From: Bacillota bacterium
Lineage (GTDB): Bacteria; Bacillota; Clostridia; Christensenellales; Aristaeellaceae
Direction of reading: 5' to 3'
Assembly: GCA_023416655.1 (NCBI GenBank)
Contig: JAEZHK010000090.1
Span: forward strand, 1 to 53,896
DNA: 53,896 bases
The position numbers and the translations under genes were made by a program. Shown one piece after another: positions 32,826 through 41,688 of this stretch (position 1 is the first letter of the stretch; every line of letters begins with the position of its first letter). The notes under the pieces were generated by a model. It made no database searches, was not told where the DNA came from, and saw nothing but the letters and a program-made list of their open reading frames with translations.

Positions 32826-33769
32826 AGAAGAACTCCTTTGACGATCAGGTCGATCAGGATCTGTCCCACGGCGACCGGGGCCAGCACCTTCCAGCAGAAG
32901 TCCACCATCTGGTCCATACGGAAGCGGGCGAGCGCCGCGCGCATCACCGCCAGCAGGAACACGACGACGAACACCTTGACCAGGAAGAGCAGGAAGCCCA
33001 CCACGGCGCTGCCGCCGATGAAGAGCGGGAAGAAGACCGCTGAGATCAGCGCGGCGACCACGATCAGTTCGGTGTTTATGGTCATCTTGAACATCGCCAG
33101 CAGCCGTCCGCTGTACTCGGTGAACGTGCCGCCAACGATTTCGGTCTCGGCGTCGGGGATGTCAAATGGCGCGCGTTCGAGCTTGCCCTGCGCTGTGATC
33201 AGCGACACGATCAGCCCCGGCAGGTTGACCAGGATTAGCGCCGGGTGCTGGTGGTAGAAGAGCGTGATGTCGCTGATCGACCAGCTGCCCGCGAGCAGCG
33301 CCGGGCCGAGCAGCGCCATGTACAGCGGTACTTCGTAGGCGAAAAGCTGCGTCATCGCGCGGATCGCGCCCAGCTCCGCGTACAGCGACGAGGAGAACCA
33401 GCCCGCCAGGAAGAACGTCAGCGCCGGGATGGTCAGAAAGTACATGACCACGATCAGGTCGCTGTTGAAGGGGTTCAGCGAGGCGGGGCCCCAGATCGGG
33501 ATGTACAAAAACGCCGCGCAGGTGGACGCGAACGCGAACACCGGAATCGCGTTGAAGAGGCGCGGATCCGCGTCGCAGGGGAGGATGGTCTCCTTGGACA
33601 GAAGCTTCAGAAGGTCCGCCAGCGGCTGATACCAGGGCGGGCCCACGCGGTTCTGCATCCGGGCGTAGAGCTTGCGGTCGACGTATTCAAATACGAGCGA
33701 CAGCGCGCCCAGGAACAAAAACCCCGGAAAGATGACGATTTGGAACAGGGCTAGCCACACGCCGATCAA
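32822..33769 (-). CDS. Hydrogenase membrane anchor subunit (NuoH/EchB/HycD type)
   Basis: 315 residues, about eight transmembrane helices. It carries the family motif YARMQNRVGPPWYQPLADLL in its first cytoplasmic loop and the acidic loop FDIPDAETEIVGGTFTEY. This subunit links the redox module to the ion-pumping arm. Overlaps both neighbours by four bases. Confidence 0.94.
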   Translation of the reverse strand: MIGVWLALFQIVIFPGFLFLGALSLVFEYVDRKLYARMQNRVGPPWYQPLADLLKLLSKETILPCDADPRLFNAIPVFAFASTCAAFLYIPIWGPASLNPFNSDLIVVMYFLTIPALTFFLAGWFSSSLYAELGAIRAMTQLFAYEVPLYMALLGPALLAGSWSISDITLFYHQHPALILVNLPGLIVSLITAQGKLERAPFDIPDAETEIVGGTFTEYSGRLLAMFKMTINTELIVVAALISAVFFPLFIGGSAVVGFLLFLVKVFVVVFLLAVMRAALARFRMDQMVDFCWKVLAPVAVGQILIDLIVKGVLL

Positions 33770-34992
33770 TCTCCCCTCAGCCTCATGCTGGCGGCGGTCA
33801 GGTCAACGCCCTGCTTCGCATACCACGCAACGCTGTATTTCCGAAGGCCTTCCCAGTCGAACATCTTCTCCTCGCCGCTGGCGGCGTTGACCACGCGCAC
33901 CATCCGGTCGGTGCAGGAGAAGCACGGGTCGATGGCCGCGATGACGATGGGCGCGTCCGCCAGGTACCCGCCTTCCAGCATGTGGGCGATGGCGGCCGAG
34001 TTCGCGAGCGTAGGGGCCCGGACTTTCACGCGCTCGGGCTTGTCGGTGCCGTTGGAGCGGGTGTAGTGGATGTCCTCGCCGCGGGGCGCCTCGTACCGGC
34101 TGATGGCTTCGCCCGCCGGAATGCGCAGGGGGACCTTGACGGCGATGGGGCCTTCCGGCAATTGCTTGATGATCTGGCGGATCATCTTGTAGCTCTCCAT
34201 CAGTTCCAGTACCCTGACCACCGTGCGGCCGAACACATCCGCGTGTTCGTCGGTGATCACCTCGAAGTCCAGTTCCGAATAGATGCCCACGGGGTCGTCC
34301 CGGCGGATGTCGCGCTTGACCCCGGCGGCTCGAAGCACCGGCCCGGTCGCATCCAGGCGCAGGCCGTCTTCTTTGGACAGCACGCCCACGCCGGAGAGCC
34401 GCTGCGCCACGGCGCCATCGCCGAGCACCGCTTTTTGATAGTATTCCGTCCGGGCCTGCAGCGCGTCAACCGCCTCAAGCACCTTTTGGGCCTGCTCGGG
34501 CGTGAGGTCGCGGCGCACGCCGCCGATGGCGTTCATGCCGTAGTTGATGCGGTTGCCGGTCAGCATTTCCAGTATGTCCATGACGATTTCGCGGTCCCGC
34601 CACGCGTACATGAACAGAGACATGAAGCCGATCTCGTGGCCCGCGATGCCCAGCCACAGAAGATGGCTGTGGATGCGCTCCAGTTCCCCAATCAGCGCGC
34701 GCAGGTACAGCGCGCGACGGGGGACTTCCGCGCCCGCCAGCGTCTCCACCGTCTGCACATAACAGGTGGAGTGGGAGTGGGAGCAGATGCCGCAGATGCG
34801 TTCCAGAAGGTAGATGTTCTGAACATACGTGCGGCTCTCCGCCGCCTTTTCCATGCCGCGGTGGTTGTAGCCCAAGAGCACCGTCGCCGCCGCGACACGT
34901 TCGCCGTCCAGCAGCAGCGTAAAGCTTTCAGGCTCCTCCAGCGCGGGATGTTGAGGGCCCAGAGGGATCATGATCCTGTTGTCCTTCTCCAT
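33766..34992 (-). CDS. Group 4 [NiFe]-hydrogenase large subunit (NuoD-like)
   Basis: 408 residues. Both nickel motifs are intact: ERICGICSHSHS (C67, C70) and IDPCFSCTDR (C357, C360). It is therefore a hydrogenase and not a NuoD-type quinone module. A 45-residue tail follows the DR and matches a cleavable extension as in HycE, in keeping with the protease gene in the operon. Site of proton reduction or H2 oxidation. Two bases after the NuoC-like gene. Confidence 0.95.
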   Translation of the reverse strand: MEKDNRIMIPLGPQHPALEEPESFTLLLDGERVAAATVLLGYNHRGMEKAAESRTYVQNIYLLERICGICSHSHSTCYVQTVETLAGAEVPRRALYLRALIGELERIHSHLLWLGIAGHEIGFMSLFMYAWRDREIVMDILEMLTGNRINYGMNAIGGVRRDLTPEQAQKVLEAVDALQARTEYYQKAVLGDGAVAQRLSGVGVLSKEDGLRLDATGPVLRAAGVKRDIRRDDPVGIYSELDFEVITDEHADVFGRTVVRVLELMESYKMIRQIIKQLPEGPIAVKVPLRIPAGEAISRYEAPRGEDIHYTRSNGTDKPERVKVRAPTLANSAAIAHMLEGGYLADAPIVIAAIDPCFSCTDRMVRVVNAASGEEKMFDWEGLRKYSVAWYAKQGVDLTAASMRLRGD

Positions 34993-34994
34993 GT

Positions 34995-35522
34995 CTACAC
35001 CCCCTTATCGGGTCCGGCGAGTTGGGGCTTGGCCTCGTTAAGCTCCGGCTTTGCCGCCTTCGCAAGGCCGGGCTTCCAGTCTTTGCGCATCGGGTATTGC
35101 CCCGCGGGCCATTTGTCGGGCAGCGGGTACTGCCTGCCTGGGGTCAGGCCTTCGACCTTGACGCCCAGGAGGCCTTCCAGCTCGCGCTCGTAGAAGGTGG
35201 CGCCGGGGTACACGGGGAGCACCGTCTGGATGACCACCGGGTCCTCGCGCCGGGTTTTGAATTTCAGCGTCACGAGCACACCGTCCGGCTCGGAGATGTG
35301 GTAGAGAAATTCAAAATTCTCTCCGGTATCCAGGCCCGTAATCGTGATCATGTGGTCAAAATTGAGTTCCTGCCTCAGGAATTTGAGCGCGTCCATGAAG
35401 ACTTCCTCCGGCACGCTCAGATAGATCCTGCGGGCTTTGATGACCGTCTGGCCCACATCCAGATTAAAGCGCTCGGCAAGGCGGCCGAGCAGGCCCTGTT
35501 CTCTTTCAAAATTCGCTTCCAC
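34995..35522 (-). CDS. Hydrogenase NuoC-like subunit
   Basis: 175 residues. The core LSVPEEVFMDALKFLRQELN and the signature YPGATFYERELEGLLGVKVEG are those of the 30-kDa complex I subunit. The end TPGRQYPLPDKWPAGQYPMR is the usual NuoC tail, extended by a Pro/Lys-rich ~25-residue stretch. Structural partner of the large subunit. Confidence 0.92.
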   Translation of the reverse strand: MEANFEREQGLLGRLAERFNLDVGQTVIKARRIYLSVPEEVFMDALKFLRQELNFDHMITITGLDTGENFEFLYHISEPDGVLVTLKFKTRREDPVVIQTVLPVYPGATFYERELEGLLGVKVEGLTPGRQYPLPDKWPAGQYPMRKDWKPGLAKAAKPELNEAKPQLAGPDKGV

Positions 35523-35534
35523 GCGCCAGCCTCC

Positions 35535-36080
35535 TCACGCCTTCCCGGCGTCGTCTCCGGCCTTTGCGGTTTCCGCTTCGGCCTTGGGTTCTTCGATGGC
35601 CTTGGGCTTTTCCTTGGCCAGCCTCTTTGCCTTTTTCGACTTGGTTTCCTTGTCCTCCAGCGTCCCCAAGAGCTTTACCACGCCGTCGATGATGGCTTCG
35701 GGCTTCGCGGGGCAGCCGGGCACGTACATGTTCACGGGGATGGCGGTGTCGATGCCGCCCTCCACGCAGTAGCAGCCGTCGAACACGCCCGCGGAGCAGG
35801 CGCAGGTGCCCACCGCGATGACAAACTTGGGCTCGGGCATCTGCTCGTAAATGGTCACGAGCCGGTCGCGCTGCTGCAGCGTGACCGGGCCGGAGCAGAC
35901 GAGCACGTCTGCGTGCCGCGGCGAGCCCTTGAGCTGCACGCCGAAGCGCTCCACGTCGTAGCGGGGCGTCAGCGCCGCCAGCACTTCGATGTCGCAGGCG
36001 TTGCAGGCGCCCGAGTTGAAGTGGATGATCCAGGGCGATTTCAGCCTGGCCCAGTTGATGAGCCGTTCAATGGTATTCAT
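35535..36080 (-). CDS. [NiFe]-hydrogenase small subunit (NuoB-like)
   Basis: 181 residues. Proximal [4Fe-4S] ligands: C26 and C29 in FNSGACNACDIEV, C93 in VGTCACSAGVF and C123 in YVPGCPAKPEAI. After about residue 143 comes a lysine/alanine/glutamate-rich tail (KSKKAKRLAKEKPKA...), absent from the short NuoB-type proteins, which may dock a partner. Gap of 4 bp to the NuoA-like gene. Confidence 0.93.
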   Translation of the reverse strand: MNTIERLINWARLKSPWIIHFNSGACNACDIEVLAALTPRYDVERFGVQLKGSPRHADVLVCSGPVTLQQRDRLVTIYEQMPEPKFVIAVGTCACSAGVFDGCYCVEGGIDTAIPVNMYVPGCPAKPEAIIDGVVKLLGTLEDKETKSKKAKRLAKEKPKAIEEPKAEAETAKAGDDAGKA

Positions 36081-36084
36081 CCCA

Positions 36085-36405
36085 TTACCTCCGAAGCAGC
36101 ATGAACAGCGAAAGCACCGTCACGCCCAGGTATACCGCCGAAGTGACCGTCAGCCCCGCCGGGTCGGTCGCCACCACCAGCACGACCACGTGCATGATGG
36201 TGAAGAAGAAAGCGAATTTGAAGAACTCGGTGTAGTCCGGCTGGCCGCGGTTCTCCTCCATGCTCTCGCCGCAGGCGTATGCCTGATTCTTGGCGGCCGA
36301 TTCCGTGCCGCGCGCGGAGAGCCGCTTGGAGACGAGCGATACGCCAAAGGAGATCAAGAGGAACAGTGCGAACACCACCGGCGGCGACATGAGAAAGCTT
36401 TCCAT
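36085..36405 (-). CDS. NuoA-like membrane subunit
   Basis: 106 residues, three transmembrane helices (about 8-26, 64-82, 86-103). The loop after helix 1 contains YACGESMEENRG, matching the NuoA/ND3 loop YECGE-type signature with its conserved Cys. In complex I this subunit lines the quinone/E-channel junction next to NuoH. Its presence beside a true NiFe large subunit is unusual. Located between the NuoK-like and NuoB-like genes. Confidence 0.85.
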   Translation of the reverse strand: MESFLMSPPVVFALFLLISFGVSLVSKRLSARGTESAAKNQAYACGESMEENRGQPDYTEFFKFAFFFTIMHVVVLVVATDPAGLTVTSAVYLGVTVLSLFMLLRR

Positions 36406-36442
36406 CGGATGCCTCCATCCATTCGTCAGTTTGCGTGAAGGG

Positions 36443-36751
36443 CTAGCCCTTGAGGTTGTTGAGCTGGTCGGTCATCAGAGAACCGTTGTTTTTGAAAGCG
36501 CCGAACAGGATGCCCGTGGCGATGACCAGCAGCATGACCTCGATGACGATGATCGTGATCACGAACGACTGCGCCATGCCCATCTTGCCGGTCTCGTAGC
36601 CCGCGCCGATCATGACCAGCGTGACCGCCTTGGTGAGGATCTCCACGCTCAATATGATGCGCATCAGGTTCCTTGTGACGACGATGCCATACAGGCCGAT
36701 GGCGATGAGGAGCGCCGAGCCGACCAGGAACAGCGTAAACAGAAGGCTCAC
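36443..36751 (-). CDS. NuoK/MnhC-like membrane subunit
   Basis: 102 residues with three transmembrane helices. The conserved membrane glutamates are kept in RIILSVEILTKAV (helix 2) and IIVIEVMLLVIATGI (helix 3). These form the ion half-channel between NuoJ and the first antiporter subunit. Four-base overlap with the NuoJ-like gene. Confidence 0.92.
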   Translation of the reverse strand: MSLLFTLFLVGSALLIAIGLYGIVVTRNLMRIILSVEILTKAVTLVMIGAGYETGKMGMAQSFVITIIVIEVMLLVIATGILFGAFKNNGSLMTDQLNNLKG

Positions 36752-37269
36752 GGCTTTTCACCCTCCTTGAAGAAGATCAGTACGCCGAACACGCCGGCCA
36801 GCACGATTACGATCTGGCCCAGGAGGTCTGCCTGCCGCTGGCTCCAGAATACGGTGGCTTCCGCGGCGGTGGCGACGTGCGGGATGGTTGTGGGGATCAT
36901 GTCGCCCAGGTGCGGAAGGACCAGCGCGAAGCCCGTCGAAACCAGCGCGATCACCACCACCGGCAAGAGCCTGAAGCGCTTGCGGCGCTCTTCCTTGTGC
37001 TGGGCGATCTGCTCCTTGGTGCGCAGTTTCGTCATGCTGATGGTCGAGATGAACACCACCGTGATAAGGCCCGCGCAGACGGACAGTTCAAACACCGCCG
37101 CCAGCGGCGCTTTCAGGAGGAACAGGATCACCGTGAGCACCGCGCTCAGAACGGCCAGGGAAACCGCCGCCTTCAAAAGGTCCCGGATCATGACGGTCAC
37201 CAGCGCGGAGATCACGAGGCCCACCAGGAGCAGGATCATTATCGTCAGATTCAAAAGCTCACCTTCCAT
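36748..37269 (-). CDS. NuoJ/MbhD-like membrane subunit
   Basis: 173 residues. Helices at about 8-26, 32-50, 58-80, 100-120 and 148-166. The segment AAVFELSVCAGLITVVFISTI contains the helix-3 pi-bulge region and Glu of NuoJ-type proteins. A basic cytoplasmic loop (KEQIAQHKEERRKRFR) separates helices 3 and 4. Part of the E-channel. Confidence 0.85.
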   Translation of the reverse strand: MEGELLNLTIMILLLVGLVISALVTVMIRDLLKAAVSLAVLSAVLTVILFLLKAPLAAVFELSVCAGLITVVFISTISMTKLRTKEQIAQHKEERRKRFRLLPVVVIALVSTGFALVLPHLGDMIPTTIPHVATAAEATVFWSQRQADLLGQIVIVLAGVFGVLIFFKEGEKP

Positions 37270-37282
37270 CTAGTGGTAACCG

Positions 37283-38713
37283 TCATATCACGCCTTTGCC
37301 GTGCAGGTAGACCAATAGCAGCGGGAACAACAGCCCGGCGATTACGTTGACTGCGGACAGCAGGACCTCCACGAACTTCAAGCTTCCGCCGCACTCGGTG
37401 ACGGACTCCATCGCGGGCGCCGGTTTTCCGAAGAACACCTTCTTCTGGAGAATAAGGAAATACCCCAGCGTCAGCACGCTCAAACAAAGCGCCGCGATCG
37501 CAAGCCCCGGGGACACCTGCCACACCGCCATCACGATGACGAGCTTCGACCAGAAGCCCGAAAGCGGCGGGATGCCCGCCATCGACATCAGGCCCAGGAT
37601 GGAGCTGACGCTCGTCACCGGCATCTTGGAGCCGAGGCCGCCCATCTTGTCCATGTCGCGGGTGCCGGTCTCGTGGTAGACCGCCGCCGCGTTCGTGAAC
37701 AAGAGCGACTTGAACGTTGCATGGTTAAAAAAGTGCATCAGCGCGCCCACGAAGCCCAGCGCCGAGCCGGTGGCCACGCCCAGGATGATGTAGCCGATCT
37801 GGCTGACGGAGGAGAACGCCAGCATGCGCTTGATGTCGCTCTGCCCGATGGCGCCCAGCGCGCCCACCGCGATGGACACAATGGCCAGGACCATCAGCGC
37901 CGTGCCCACCTTTGGGTCGTTCAAGAACACGTCCCGGTACACGCGCATCAGCGCGAACACGCCCGATACCTTGATGACCACGCCCGCCAGCACCACCGAT
38001 ACCGGCGACGGCGCGGAGGAGTGGGCGTCCGGCACCCAGGTGTGAAAGGGCACCACGCCCGACTTGATCGAAAGCGCGATCACAAACAGCAGGATCGCCG
38101 CGCTCAGCATCATCGGGTACTGGCCGTTCAGCGAAGCCATATAGGCGGCGACGCCCGCGTAGGAGGTTTCGCCCGACAGCGTGAACAGGAACGCGATCGA
38201 CATCAGCATCATCGTGGTGGCCAGCGCGCTCATCAGGTAGTACTTGAACGCGCCTTCCAGCTCGTCGCGCTTTTTGTCGATGGCGATCAAGAGGAACGAA
38301 GCCGCGCCGGTGACCTCGATGAATACGTAGAGGCTGAAGATGTCCGTGACCATGACCACGCCGTTCATGCCCATCAGCAGGATGAGCAGCGAGCTCCCGA
38401 AGCTGAAGCGGCTTTCATGGATGGTGCTGGCGGCCACCAGCGCCGTGATGCAACCGATGAAGCCGATGATGGTCAGCACGATCGCGCCGAAGGTATCCAC
38501 CGTGAAATGTCCGAAGAAATCGGTAACTCCGAAAAATTCCGACGGGACGGGCGCGTTGGTCTGAATCGTCTGGATCAGGGCCCACGCGCCCAGCGCGACC
38601 TGAACCGCGGACACCGCCAGCGCGACCCACAGCGCCGACCAGCGGCTCTTCCAATTCAGCGCGTTCAGGATCACCACGGCGGCCAGCGGGATCCCAATAA
38701 ACAGAAACGGCAC
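37283..38713 (-). CDS. Antiporter-like subunit (MnhD/NuoN type), canonical
   Basis: 476 residues, about 14 helices. Key pumping residues are in place: helix-5 Glu in LYVFIEVTGAASF, helix-7 Lys in SIKSGVVPFHTWVPDAH, helix-8 Lys in AGVVIKVSGVFAL, and SDIKRMLAFSSVSQIGY. Likely translocates H+ or Na+. 13 bp before the NuoJ-like gene. Confidence 0.93.
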   Translation of the reverse strand: MPFLFIGIPLAAVVILNALNWKSRWSALWVALAVSAVQVALGAWALIQTIQTNAPVPSEFFGVTDFFGHFTVDTFGAIVLTIIGFIGCITALVAASTIHESRFSFGSSLLILLMGMNGVVMVTDIFSLYVFIEVTGAASFLLIAIDKKRDELEGAFKYYLMSALATTMMLMSIAFLFTLSGETSYAGVAAYMASLNGQYPMMLSAAILLFVIALSIKSGVVPFHTWVPDAHSSAPSPVSVVLAGVVIKVSGVFALMRVYRDVFLNDPKVGTALMVLAIVSIAVGALGAIGQSDIKRMLAFSSVSQIGYIILGVATGSALGFVGALMHFFNHATFKSLLFTNAAAVYHETGTRDMDKMGGLGSKMPVTSVSSILGLMSMAGIPPLSGFWSKLVIVMAVWQVSPGLAIAALCLSVLTLGYFLILQKKVFFGKPAPAMESVTECGGSLKFVEVLLSAVNVIAGLLFPLLLVYLHGKGVI

Positions 38714-38743
38714 GAGCTTTTTCCTCCTTCAATGGGGTCGGCG

Positions 38744-40255
38744 TCAGGAGAGCGCGAAGATTGCGATCACGGCCACCGAGCCTAAAAGCACCCAGATCAC
38801 GTAGCGGGACTGGCTGCCGTTGTGCGCCTTTCGGACCAGCGAGGTCAAAAGGCCGACGAACGCAACCACGCCGACGTCGTAGAACCAGCTGATCGCGTCG
38901 TTGACCTTGAGTGAGACGCCCGCGTAGCCCTTGATGAAGGCCGCGGCGGCGGGGTAGGGGTCGGCCAATGTCCTGTCCAGCCAGCTTTGCGCGACGCCCA
39001 GATCGAAGAACGGCTCCACCTTGCTCGATCCGTCCCGCCCGGCGCGGATCAGCCCCATAATGCCGGCTACGGCGAAGATCGCGCCGAACAGCGCCGCCAC
39101 GGTCAGGATCAGCCCCGGCCAGCTCTCGTGCAGCGCGATGCGGAACAGGGAGCCTGTGAAGACGACGGCAACGGAAGCGCCCGCCGCGATGGAGTACAGA
39201 AGCGACGCGGGGGAGGACTTGCCCGGCTTCCTCGCGTCCAGGATGCCCGCCGTCAGGTACAGGCAGCAGCCCACCGCGGCGGCGACGATCACGACGGGGA
39301 CAAACGTCCCGCCTGCGCGAGAGGTCGCGCCCAAGACCAGCGCGCCGGCCTGCGCCGCGTTCAGCGCGACAGCCTGCTTTTTATAGCCGTCCGCGCCCAT
39401 CGCGAGCATGCCTGCCAGCAGCACTATGGCAATTCCGACGGCCAAAACCAGGAACGTCGCGCCGGGGAACGCGGCGGCGTCAAAAATCCCCGGGAACTTT
39501 GTAAGCAGGTTCGCGCCCATCAGAAGGTTTAATCCGCCGGGGATGAGCCCCATGAAGGGGGAGGGGGCGTCCTCCGACGCGGCGTACAGCCAGCCATGGA
39601 AGGGGATCGCGCCCAGCTTCGCCACCGCGCCCACCGCCATCAGCAGGAATCCCATCGTGCCCAGTGCGCCCGGATGCGCGTGCATCTGGTCGATCGTCAT
39701 GCTCGCGGCAGCGAGGCTCGCAAGGCCCAGCCCCAGGATCAGCATCAGGTCCGCGAAGCCCGCCGTGAACACGGCCTTGACCGAAGATTTCCAGGCGTTC
39801 TCGCCGCCCGCCTTGATCATGCCGTACACCGGCGCCCACATCGCCTGCCAGAAGAACAGCATCGCCACGAGGTTGTTGGCCAGAAGCGCGCCGTTGGCCA
39901 TCCCCAGCGCGAGAAGTGTACATCCGGCGAAGGCCCTGCTCTTTTCGGGCATCCGCTTTGGCAGCGCCGCGAGAGCCGCGACCACGAGGGTCAGCGCTGA
40001 CGCCGCGACCACCAGCGCGCCGCCGGTCTGCGTCAGTTTCAGGGAAAAGTCCATACCCCAGCCCGCCCAGGCACGGGTGAACTCCAAAGGCTTGCCGAGC
40101 GCGGTCAGCGCCAGAACGAAGGTCGCGCCCGCGCCGACGACCATCGCGGACAACTGCGCCCCGCGGAGCTTCTCCGGCAGCGCGAAGATCAAAACCCCAA
40201 GGACCGCAGGGATCAGCGCCAGCGCGAGGGGCAGGAAGGAATCGACGAAACTCAT
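38744..40255 (-). CDS. Antiporter-like subunit with degenerate ion path and C-terminal lateral extension
   Basis: 503 residues. Overall NuoM/NuoL fold, but the helix-5 glutamate is a glutamine (MLFFWQAMWAPVYGM against FFWE in NuoM). The helix-7 Lys remains (AKLGAIPFHGWL); the helix-8 Lys segment has become GLIPGGLNLLMGANLL without a lysine, and the SDIKR-type loop reads DGYKKQAVALNAAQ. After about residue 410 an extra segment (VEPFFDLGVAQSWLD... YDVGVVAFVGLLTSLV) resembles the lateral helix and final helix of NuoL. Overlaps the NuoL-like gene by four bases. Confidence 0.85.
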   Translation of the reverse strand: MSFVDSFLPLALALIPAVLGVLIFALPEKLRGAQLSAMVVGAGATFVLALTALGKPLEFTRAWAGWGMDFSLKLTQTGGALVVAASALTLVVAALAALPKRMPEKSRAFAGCTLLALGMANGALLANNLVAMLFFWQAMWAPVYGMIKAGGENAWKSSVKAVFTAGFADLMLILGLGLASLAAASMTIDQMHAHPGALGTMGFLLMAVGAVAKLGAIPFHGWLYAASEDAPSPFMGLIPGGLNLLMGANLLTKFPGIFDAAAFPGATFLVLAVGIAIVLLAGMLAMGADGYKKQAVALNAAQAGALVLGATSRAGGTFVPVVIVAAAVGCCLYLTAGILDARKPGKSSPASLLYSIAAGASVAVVFTGSLFRIALHESWPGLILTVAALFGAIFAVAGIMGLIRAGRDGSSKVEPFFDLGVAQSWLDRTLADPYPAAAAFIKGYAGVSLKVNDAISWFYDVGVVAFVGLLTSLVRKAHNGSQSRYVIWVLLGSVAVIAIFALS

Positions 40256-41688
40256 CGGATGATCACCGCCATTTGCTCAACGATTGCGCGAACCAGGCTG
40301 GAAGGATAGTAAATCAGAAGGCCGCTGAGGATGGAGAGCGCCGCGAGCAGCACCACCGAGTATTCCATCGTGCCCCGGCCCTCGTGGGCGGAGTGCTCCG
40401 CGTGGGATTCGCCCAGGAACACCTTGTAGTACGCCCGGAGGAGGTACAGGACCGTCATCACTGCGCCGATGATGAACACCGCGGCGATCCAGGGGTGCCC
40501 GGCTTCGATCGCGCCGTGGATGACCATGTCCTTGCTGAAGAAGCCGCCTAGCGGCGGGACGCCCATGACCGAGAACGCGCAGAGGAAGAAGGAGGCCGCC
40601 GTCCAAGGCATGGTCTTGGCGAGGCCGCCCATCCTGCGGATGTCTTTCGTATGGAGGCTGTGCTCCACGATGCCCGCGCAGAGGAAGAGTCCGGCTTTCG
40701 AGATGGCGTGCATCAGGATGTACATCAGCCCGCCCGCCAGCGCCGCCTCGCCGCCGATTGAAAGGCCCAGAAAGATGAAACCGATCTGGCTGACGGTGGA
40801 GTAGGCGACGATGCGCTTGATGTCCACCTCCGCGATGGCCGCGCCCGCGGACAGAAGCGCGCTGACCGCCGCGATCACCGGCACCGCCGTGTTCCAGAAG
40901 GCGTCGATGTGGAAGGTGGCGGCGAAGAGCCGCGCGTACACGTACACGCCGATCTTGACCAGCACCGCCGCGTGCAATAGCGCTGTGGCCGGGGTCGGCG
41001 CGACGCCCGCATCCGCCAGCCATGAATGCAGCGGCAGCGTCGCGGATTTCGACAGGATGCCGAACAGGATCAAAACGACCGCGGCGTTTGAGATCTCCTT
41101 GCCGCGCAGTTGGATCAGGTCCATCGTGCCGTGCTGGAAGTAGATCATGAGGAATCCCGACAGCATGATCAGCGCGCCCGCGCCGGTGATCAGAAACGCC
41201 TTGTTGGCGCGGCGAACGTATTCCTTCTCGCGGAAGAAGCCGATCAACCGCCAGCAGGCCAGCGCCGAAAGCTCCCAGAAGCCGTAGAGGAAGATCAGGT
41301 TCGTGGTCAGCGTGATGCCCATCATCGCGCCCAGGAACAAGACCACGTAGAAGTAGTACTCGTTCTGGTGCTCGTAGTGGCCCAGGTAGCCGAACGAATA
41401 GAAGACGATGATCAGCCCCAGAAACGAGGAGACCATCGCCATGAAGACCGCGAGGCCGTCGGCATAAAAGCCGAAGCTCAGGCCCAGCGGCAGTTGGATG
41501 TCAAACGTGTACGGCGCGTCGGAGAGCGCGGCGGGCAGCATGGAGATCAGAAGGCCGAAGGGGATGGCGACAAATAGAAACGCCATCGCGTTTCGCGCCT
41601 TCGACGAAATTCGCCCAACAATTGGCAGCGCGCAGGCGCCAACCAGCGGGACGAAAACGACGAGCATTAATAGAACGGGACCTGTCAT
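40252..41688 (-). CDS. Antiporter-like subunit (NuoL/MnhA core type), first gene of the hydrogenase operon
   Basis: 478 residues. Helix-5 Glu in LYGFWELSALACWRLIGF, helix-7 Lys in LSKSATLPLHSWLADAG, helix-8 Lys in HAAVLVKIGVYVYAR, and VDIKRIVAYSTVSQIGF are all intact. It ends without the NuoL lateral helix, which seems to be carried by the next gene. ATG 41688 is chosen because the promoter at 41789-41817 would start transcription near 41782, downstream of the longer in-frame ATG at 41817; AGGGGG precedes 41688. Confidence 0.93.
   Translation of the reverse strand: MTGPVLLMLVVFVPLVGACALPIVGRISSKARNAMAFLFVAIPFGLLISMLPAALSDAPYTFDIQLPLGLSFGFYADGLAVFMAMVSSFLGLIIVFYSFGYLGHYEHQNEYYFYVVLFLGAMMGITLTTNLIFLYGFWELSALACWRLIGFFREKEYVRRANKAFLITGAGALIMLSGFLMIYFQHGTMDLIQLRGKEISNAAVVLILFGILSKSATLPLHSWLADAGVAPTPATALLHAAVLVKIGVYVYARLFAATFHIDAFWNTAVPVIAAVSALLSAGAAIAEVDIKRIVAYSTVSQIGFIFLGLSIGGEAALAGGLMYILMHAISKAGLFLCAGIVEHSLHTKDIRRMGGLAKTMPWTAASFFLCAFSVMGVPPLGGFFSKDMVIHGAIEAGHPWIAAVFIIGAVMTVLYLLRAYYKVFLGESHAEHSAHEGRGTMEYSVVLLAALSILSGLLIYYPSSLVRAIVEQMAVIIR

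Noticed and set aside
33766..41688. Respiratory complex I (nuo) operon
   Set aside because: The NuoD-like subunit has both CxxC nickel pairs, NuoE/F/G are absent, and a hydrogenase maturation protease closes the operon.
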